DNA of 37,280 bases from Bordetella parapertussis (GTDB taxonomy: Bacteria; Pseudomonadota; Gammaproteobacteria; Burkholderiales; Burkholderiaceae_B), in assembly GCA_945872285.1 (NCBI GenBank), contig CAMBZR010000026.1:1-37280 (forward strand), given 5' to 3'. Under the pieces are notes generated by a model. It saw nothing but the letters and a program-made list of their open reading frames with translations. It did not search any database and was not told the DNA's origin. Below, one piece after another: positions 32,316 through 37,280 of this stretch; the first letter of the stretch is position 1, and each line of letters begins with the position of its first letter. The translations under genes and the position numbers were made by a program.

Positions 32316-33653
32316 ATGAAATTCCGACAGATTTCCGTAAGTGCCGCGCTAGTAGCCGTTGCGCTGACCGGGGTGTTAAGCACCTCGGTGGCTATCGCTC
32401 AGGATAAGGTGCAGTTTTTTCCAAGCTTGACCGGTCGTACTGGGCCCGTCGCACCCAATGCAACGCAGTTCGCTAACGGCTACGCCGATTATATGAAGCT
32501 AGTGAATGCGCGCGGTGGTATCAACGGAGTGATGACTCTCGTAGAGGAGTGCGAGACTGCTTACGCGACCGACCGAGGCGTTGAATGTTACGAGAGGCTG
32601 AAAGGCAAGCATGGTGGCGCAACCGTTTTCCAGCCGCTCTCGACCGGTATTACTTTCGCCTTAACAGAAAAAATACCTGCCGATAAAATCCCGATGATCA
32701 CCTCTGGCTACGGCCGCAGCGATTCGGCCGATGGTGATATCTTTAAATGGAACTTCCCCCTTATTGGACACTACTGGGTTGCTGGTGACACTGTGTTGCA
32801 GCACATTGCCAACAAGGAAGGTGGCTGGGACAAGATGAAGGGTAAGAAGATTGCTGTGGGTTATCACGATAGTCCCTTCGGCAAAGAGCTCTTGCCCATT
32901 ATGGAAGAGCGTGCCAAAAAGCATGGCTTCCAACTTCAATTGCTACCAATCCCTGCGCCAGGTGTTGAGCAGAAAGCCATCTGGTTGCAAGTGCGTCAGC
33001 AACGACCTGATTATGTGGTTTTGCAAACATGGGGCGTGATGACGCCGACGGCCATCCGTGAAGCGATTGCGGTCGGCTATCCTCGCGAAAAGATGTTTGG
33101 TACCTGGTGGTCTGGTGCGGAACCTGACTTGAAAGATGTGGGTGCTGCCGCGAAAGGTTACAGCGCGGTCATGATGCAGCATGGAGCCGAGCCGCAATCT
33201 GATGTCGTTAAGCAAATCCTATCGATGGTTTACGACAAGAATCAAGGAGTTGGACCGCGTAATGAAGTCGGCCAGGTGCTCTACATGCGTGGTGTGGTGG
33301 GTGCTATGTTGGCCGTTGAAGGCGCTCGTACTGCTCAGGTAAAGTTTGGGAAAGGCAAGCCCGTTACTTCTGAGCAAGCGCGCTGGGGTTATGAAAATCT
33401 TAACTTAACCCAAGCAGACCTGGATGCCTTAGGTTTCAAAGGGGTGATGCGTCCGGTCGCGACGACTTGCAGTGACCACATGGGATCTGCATGGGCACGT
33501 GTACATACTTGGGATGGTGCCAAGTTTGTTTGGGCATCCGATTGGCTTCAAGCCGATAAGAGCCTGATTGATCCGATGGTGAAGGCTTCAGCTGAGAAAT
33601 ATGCTGCGGAGAAGAAGATGAGCCGCCGCACCAAGGAGGACTGCCAGCCCTAA
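32316..33653 (+). CDS. Liv-type ABC transporter substrate-binding protein
   Basis: The 445-residue protein has a signal peptide (M-K-F-R-Q-I-S-V-S-A-A-L, cleavage expected after A-I-A-Q). The mature part is a periplasmic binding protein of the Leu/Ile/Val-binding type, with T-G-R-T-G-P-V-A near the N-terminus and G-Y-A-D-Y-M-K-L-V-N-A-R-G-G-I-N-G. At about 420 mature residues it is longer than LivK (about 345), as in receptors for larger organic acids. The ligand is unknown; the two CoA-ligase-type genes of the operon point to a carboxylic acid. An AGGAG lies before the ATG. A hairpin follows the gene. Confidence 0.88.
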   Translation: MKFRQISVSAALVAVALTGVLSTSVAIAQDKVQFFPSLTGRTGPVAPNATQFANGYADYMKLVNARGGINGVMTLVEECETAYATDRGVECYERLKGKHGGATVFQPLSTGITFALTEKIPADKIPMITSGYGRSDSADGDIFKWNFPLIGHYWVAGDTVLQHIANKEGGWDKMKGKKIAVGYHDSPFGKELLPIMEERAKKHGFQLQLLPIPAPGVEQKAIWLQVRQQRPDYVVLQTWGVMTPTAIREAIAVGYPREKMFGTWWSGAEPDLKDVGAAAKGYSAVMMQHGAEPQSDVVKQILSMVYDKNQGVGPRNEVGQVLYMRGVVGAMLAVEGARTAQVKFGKGKPVTSEQARWGYENLNLTQADLDALGFKGVMRPVATTCSDHMGSAWARVHTWDGAKFVWASDWLQADKSLIDPMVKASAEKYAAEKKMSRRTKEDCQP

Positions 33654-33660
33654 AGCTGGT

Positions 33661-33687
33661 CCCGCTGGTCGTCACTCGGCCAGCGGG
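33661..33687 (+). other. Stem-loop between the receptor gene and the livF-like gene
   Basis: cccgctgg and ccagcggg form a perfect 8-bp stem with an 11-nt loop, 7 bp after the receptor stop. No T-tract follows. It probably stabilises the receptor mRNA or reduces read-through into livF, like the hairpin at 14044-14066. Confidence 0.55.
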
Positions 33688-33720
33688 TGTAGGTTCATAT
33701 CTAATGAAGAGATGCCGTCC

Positions 33721-34530
33721 ATGAATAATCCCCCTATCGTTTTGAATGTTAACGGCATCGAGGTTATCTACAACCACGTGATTCTTGTGCTCAAGGGCGT
33801 GTCTTTGGAAGTGGCCCAAGGTCAGATTGTGGCGCTCTTAGGCGGCAACGGTGCCGGAAAGACCACGACCTTGCGCGCGATATCTAATCTTCTGCGGGCT
33901 GAACGAGGCGAGGTGACCAAAGGAGCCATCGCGCTACGTGGAGAGCGCATTGAAAATCTCACGCCTGCTGATCTCGTTAAACGTGGAGTGGTGCAGGTCA
34001 TGGAGGGACGTCACTGTTTCGCCCACTTAACCATCGAAGAAAACCTATTGGCTGGCGCATATATCGTCAATAATAAAAATGAGATTAGTGCAAACCTAGA
34101 GAAAGTGTATGCATATTTTCCAAAGTTAAAGACGCGACGCACTTCGCAAGCGGCTTACACCTCAGGGGGCGAACAGCAAATGTGCGCGATTGGTCGTGCG
34201 CTCATGTCAAGCCCGAGCGTCATGCTTTTAGACGAACCCTCGATGGGTTTGGCACCGCAAATTGTTGAAGAGGTGTTTGAAATTATTAAAGACCTCAACC
34301 AAAAAGAAGGGGTTACCTTTTTGATTGCTGAGCAGAACACGAATATGGCATTGCAGTATGCTGATTATGGTTACATCATGGAGAGTGGCCGCATTGTGAT
34401 GAATGGCGTGGCCGCAGAGCTTCGTAACAACGAAGATGTCAAAGAGTTCTACCTTGGTATGGGTGGCGGACAGCGTAAATCGTTTAAAGAAGTCAAGAGC
34501 TATAAGCGTCGAAAGCGTTGGCTCGCCTGA
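33721..34530 (+). CDS. livF: Liv-type ABC transporter ATP-binding protein (LivF-like)
   Basis: The protein has 269 residues from the ATG at 33721. Walker A is L-G-G-N-G-A-G-K-T-T-T, the signature is S-G-G-E-Q-Q-M-C-A-I-G-R-A and Walker B V-M-L-L-D-E-P-S-M-G-L-A-P, all diagnostic of LivF. A GAAGAG lies 9 nt before this ATG but directly touches the ATG at 33712, so 33721 is preferred. A C-terminal basic tail (K-S-Y-K-R-R-K-R-W) extends past the usual end near Y-L-G. It is the second ATPase of the importer. Confidence 0.9.
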   Translation: MNNPPIVLNVNGIEVIYNHVILVLKGVSLEVAQGQIVALLGGNGAGKTTTLRAISNLLRAERGEVTKGAIALRGERIENLTPADLVKRGVVQVMEGRHCFAHLTIEENLLAGAYIVNNKNEISANLEKVYAYFPKLKTRRTSQAAYTSGGEQQMCAIGRALMSSPSVMLLDEPSMGLAPQIVEEVFEIIKDLNQKEGVTFLIAEQNTNMALQYADYGYIMESGRIVMNGVAAELRNNEDVKEFYLGMGGGQRKSFKEVKSYKRRKRWLA

Positions 34531-34593
34531 GCATTGCCTTTCAAGCCGTTGAAATAAACTCGCACTTTCTATTTAAATTCAAGGTTGACTTGT

Positions 34594-35850
34594 ATGATCA
34601 CGAATCTCACTGCGCTAGAGTGTCGCGCGCCGAAACAACGTGAAATTGATTTGCTAGCCGCGCTACAGAGTGCCGTGACGCATGCAAAAAAAAATGCACC
34701 GTATTATTCCAAGACATTAGCGGACGTTGAGCCTAGCCAAATAGAGAGCGTGCAGGCATTCTCAGCCCTTCCAGTACTTAGAAAAGCGGATCTGCTAAAG
34801 CTACAAGCGACAGAGCCACCGCTCGGTGGGTTGCTCGCAGTCCCGTTTGATCAAATTCGCCGCATTTTCCAATCGCCAGGGCCAATCTATGAGCCTCAGG
34901 GAATGCAAATCGACTACTTTCGTGCAGTTCGAGCGCTGCGTGCCGCTGGATTCGAGTCGGATGATGTGGTGCATAACGGGTTTGCGTACCACGCGACTCC
35001 TGGCGCTTGGATCCTCGAGGGCGGCCTGCACGAAATTGGTTGCACTGTGTTTCCAGCCGGGGTGGGACAAACGGAACAACAAGTTCAAGCGATGTTGCAT
35101 CTTCGGCCAAACGGTTATGTTGGGACTCCGTCTTTTCTTAAAATACTGATCGAAAAATGCTTGGAACAGGAGTCGCCTAATGCAATCGTTAGTAAAGCGT
35201 TAGTGTCAGGAGAAGCCCTCACACTCTCGCTGCGTACATGGTTTGCCCAGCATCAGATTAAAGTGAGTCAAGCCTATGCCACCGCTGAACTTGGCGTGAT
35301 TGCGTATGAAAGTCTAGACCCATCAGAGGGTTTGATCGTTGACGAAGGGGTCCTTGTCGAAATCGTTGAGCCAGGTGGCTCCACTCCTATGCCTATCGGT
35401 GAGACAGGTGAGGTCGTCGTGACGCACTTCGGCAAAGAGTATCCAATGATTCGTTTTGCCACAGGAGACTTATCTGCGTTTGATCCGGAATCAGTGAGCC
35501 AGCCTGCTGCATGTGGTCGCACCAATCTTAGAATAAAAGGGTGGTTGGGTCGCGCCGATCAAACGGCAAAGATCCGAGGTATGTTTGTGCACCCGGGGCA
35601 GGTCGCTCAAATGAGTGCTCGATTCCCTGATATTAAAAAAGCGCGCGTTATTCTCACTGGTCGCATCGGTGAGGACTTGATGACCTTGCATTGTGAGCTC
35701 ATTTCCGGAGCGTCTTCGGAAGGGTTGGCCTTGAAGGTTGCGGATGCGGTCAGAGACGTGACTCGTCTGCGCGCTGACGTTCGGTTTGTTGAAGGAGGCA
35801 CATTGCCTGACGATGGCAAGCTGATTGAAGATGCACGAGACTACAATTGA
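34594..35850 (+). CDS. Phenylacetate-CoA ligase-like adenylate-forming enzyme
   Basis: The 418-residue protein resembles PaaK-type ligases: Y-Y-S-K-T-L-A near the N-terminus, L-P-V-L-R-K-A-D-L, then S-P-G-P-I-Y-E-P-Q-G where relatives have SSGTTG. A-Y-A-T-A-E-L-G-V-I-A-Y-E, F-A-T-G-D-L-S and R-A-D-Q-T-A-K-I-R-G-M-F-V-H complete the domain. The Ser/Thr/Gly loop is altered (S-P-G-P-I), as in a subgroup of PaaK homologues found in such operons, so full ligase activity is not certain. It would activate aromatic or other acids as CoA thioesters. It closes the seven-gene operon. An AAGG lies before the ATG at 34594, so the TTG at 34585 was not used. Confidence 0.82.
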   Translation: MITNLTALECRAPKQREIDLLAALQSAVTHAKKNAPYYSKTLADVEPSQIESVQAFSALPVLRKADLLKLQATEPPLGGLLAVPFDQIRRIFQSPGPIYEPQGMQIDYFRAVRALRAAGFESDDVVHNGFAYHATPGAWILEGGLHEIGCTVFPAGVGQTEQQVQAMLHLRPNGYVGTPSFLKILIEKCLEQESPNAIVSKALVSGEALTLSLRTWFAQHQIKVSQAYATAELGVIAYESLDPSEGLIVDEGVLVEIVEPGGSTPMPIGETGEVVVTHFGKEYPMIRFATGDLSAFDPESVSQPAACGRTNLRIKGWLGRADQTAKIRGMFVHPGQVAQMSARFPDIKKARVILTGRIGEDLMTLHCELISGASSEGLALKVADAVRDVTRLRADVRFVEGGTLPDDGKLIEDARDYN

Positions 35851-35874
35851 GGTATTGGCCAGACTCATTGCCAG

Positions 35875-36550
35875 TTATCCCAGCAAAATATGACCCTCGT
35901 GTTCTCGTAGGTGTCCGCCGCTAAGTAGGCTGTCGATCGCCCACTCAATTGCTTGAGGCTGTGGGGTTTCGATGAGTACGGAAATATTACGAATTAGACG
36001 CGCATGATTTAAGCGGCCAATTAACTTTTAGCGCGTCGTCGACTCAAGTTCAAGCATCAAAAATTGTATTAAGACTTTTAAGCTATGCCGTGCATGCTTG
36101 ACTGGCTCGGCTCGCAACGCCGACAGTCGACTACGGGCGCGCTCAAGCGCGCCATCGATATCAGTAAACACCTTGCCATGCCCGGGGATCACAATGCGGG
36201 GGGCGAGATGTTCGGTGTGATCCAAGATGGCTTGTTGCTCAGGGAAGCCTCTTGACGTCAACCTCAGAAAAGATAATGTCGAAGCCGTTTTCCTATAAAG
36301 CGTCGGCGGAGATCAGGATCCTTTCCGTTGGTTCAAAGAGTATGACGGAATTGGGATCGTGTCCTGGGGCGCAATGGATCTGCCATGCGTGTCCGCCAAG
36401 CGATACGAGACTGTCTGGGAACAGGACGTGGGTTGGCTCGAAGCGTTCGCATAATTGTGCTACTGAGGTAAAGTCATCAGCAAGCTGTATCCACTGCTTT
36501 GCGGCATCAAAGGGAGCGCTAGGTGTTGGCGCCGATTCAATATTGACCAC
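35875..36550 (-). pseudogene. Decayed metallo-beta-lactamase-fold hydrolase
   Basis: Reading the minus strand from 36550, recognisable MBL-fold pieces occur in order: C-A-P-G-H-D-P-N-S-V-I-L-F, I-L-I-S-A-D-A-L, then E-N-G-F-D-I-I-F-S-E-V, then L-A-P-R-I-V-I-P-G-H-G-K-V-F, and a C-terminal tail ending I-L-L-G. Three lesions break the frame: a TAG where relatives have Trp (just after A-D-A-L), a frameshift near 36255-36265, and a TAA at 36028-36030 with coding-like sequence continuing to 35875. The N-terminal part with the HxHxDH metal site is missing; a stop lies about 12 nt upstream of 36550. It cannot make an active enzyme. It converges on the CoA-ligase operon. Confidence 0.8.
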
Positions 36551-36782
36551 CTGAGGGTGCGGCTAAAAACTTAGACTAGTTTGTGTCATAAGTCCGAGAC
36601 TTTTTCGGCATTCTAAAGGACGACGCGACCCAAGAGATATATTGATTTGATTGCGTAGAGCTTTAAAATATTAAATTAAAATTAGCTTAGAATATTGCCA
36701 TCAGACAACGATAGTTGAGTGACTTCGCCTGTGGTTTGCGTTGAATATAAATCACTTTCTAACCAGACATCTTTGAATAACA
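36551..36782. other. AT-rich intergenic region
   Basis: No gene or RNA is recognised. The centre (about 36660-36700) is strongly AT-rich and contains TAGAAT at 36688-36693, a possible -10 for the gene starting at 36783. The missing 5' part of the MBL pseudogene is not found here. Confidence 0.4.
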
Positions 36783-37280
36783 ATGACAACGACAAAGAAA
36801 ACCATCGGTGTGCTACTGATGATATTTTGCCCTTATGCTGCGTCAATGGAAATCTCGGTGACGGGCACAACGGTTTATATGTCAGGGCCCGTTGTAGGGG
36901 GTGAGTGCGATAAGCTCAAGCAAATTATCAGCACAAGCCCAATTAAGCTCGTTGTGCTGAGTAACTCGAATGGCGGTGTCGCAAACACCGGTTACTGCAT
37001 TGGCGAGACGATTCGTAAACACAAAATTTCAACAAGCATTGAAGGGTTTTGCTTGTCGTCATGCTCACGGATGTGGCTCGGCGGCGTCACGCGAAAACTC
37101 GAAGGTGACGATTCGACCGTGGGCTTACATGGCAACTATAAAAATAGTGGACATCTGATCGACGAGAGTACGACCCGCTTGCGCGCATGGATTCCACGCT
37201 TTGCGCCCGACGTCGATGTCGAACTGATGAACCGCTGGACTGAGCTGTTTTATAACAAGCAGATGATGTACTTTTATAAC
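36783..37280 (+). CDS. Exported ClpP/crotonase-like protein (predicted periplasmic protease-like), 3'-truncated by the window edge
   Basis: An open frame runs from the ATG at 36783 to the last base (166 codons). Residues 1-21 look like a signal peptide (T-T-T-K-K then a hydrophobic core). The fold signature is of ClpP-like serine proteases: L-S-N-S-N-G-G (residues 60-65, oxyanion loop), a helix C-I-G-E-T-I-R-K-H, then G-F-C-L-S-S-C-S-R-M-W-L-G-G (residues 89-101) with Ser92 or Ser93 as nucleophile and G-L-H-G with His116 as base. Cys90 and Cys94 flank the serines and could form a disulfide in the periplasm. I do not know its substrate. The frame upstream of the ATG has a stop 9 nt before it. 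Confidence 0.7.
   Translation, partial: MTTTKKTIGVLLMIFCPYAASMEISVTGTTVYMSGPVVGGECDKLKQIISTSPIKLVVLSNSNGGVANTGYCIGETIRKHKISTSIEGFCLSSCSRMWLGGVTRKLEGDDSTVGLHGNYKNSGHLIDESTTRLRAWIPRFAPDVDVELMNRWTELFYNKQMMYFYN

Noticed and set aside
36028..36550. Two separate small genes with MBL-like sequence
   Set aside because: Both pieces, and the sequence between and after them, line up as consecutive parts of one MBL-fold protein, so a broken gene is the better reading.

Overview
The window looks like a chromosomal segment of a betaproteobacterium, most likely Burkholderiales and probably Alcaligenaceae-like. The reasons are a three-gene pntAA-pntAB-pntB transhydrogenase, an mnmA / acyl-CoA dehydrogenase / YibF-type GST / purB neighbourhood, a Bug (TctC-type) solute receptor, several branched-chain-amino-acid-type and NrtA-type ABC systems, and medium GC. 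This placement is inferred from gene content and family resemblance; no search was run.

Layout. 1-636: 3' end of a GGDEF diguanylate cyclase. 637-1486: remnant of an integrated element, with a small membrane protein, a truncated tyrosine integrase and an 18-bp imperfect direct repeat whose second copy includes the pntB stop codon. 1487-4385 (minus): pntB, pntAB, pntAA. 4552-9875: housekeeping and metabolic genes (mnmA, acyl-CoA dehydrogenase, GST, purB, cytochrome c'). 9920-11492 (minus): PcaD-like hydrolase and a b-type cytochrome. 11623-16649: a Ugp-type glycerol-3-phosphate ABC operon behind a good PHO box, ending in an EEP-family phosphodiesterase where UgpQ might be expected. 16689-20583: a cyanate uptake and degradation operon (NrtA/CynA-type receptor, permease, ATPase, cyanase) behind a consensus sigma-54 promoter, closed by an intrinsic terminator. 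20636-23153: two M20-type amidohydrolases, the first resembling allantoate or N-carbamoyl-amino-acid hydrolases. 23136-23223: four 22-bp tandem repeats at a convergent junction. 23216-25980 (minus): amidohydrolase, SDR dehydrogenase and Bug receptor. 26126-27223: a tRNA gene with anticodon CAT and a 968-bp cassette inserted in it. 27449-35850: a seven-gene operon in which two acyl-CoA-ligase-type enzymes flank a complete Liv-type ABC importer. 35875-36550 (minus): a decayed metallo-beta-lactamase-fold pseudogene. 36783-37280: the start of an exported ClpP-like protein cut by the window edge.

How the genes fit together. Much of the window concerns scavenging of N, P and C. The Ugp cluster has a Pho-regulon signature. 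The cyn cluster has a sigma-54/NtrC-type signature and sits beside amide-hydrolysing enzymes. The Bug/SDR/amidohydrolase and Liv/CoA-ligase clusters look like uptake and activation of organic acids.

The most unusual structure is the tRNA-associated cassette. A 69-bp sequence (3' part of the tRNA plus flank) is repeated 968 bp downstream with 66/69 identity. Between the copies lie only a Zeta-toxin-like P-loop kinase and a 67-codon partner gene, with no recombinase. The last six codons and the stop of the partner gene lie inside the downstream tRNA-derived repeat. Each repeat copy is followed at once by a different terminator. I interpret this as a minimal toxin-antitoxin mini-island mobilised in trans; that reading is inference.
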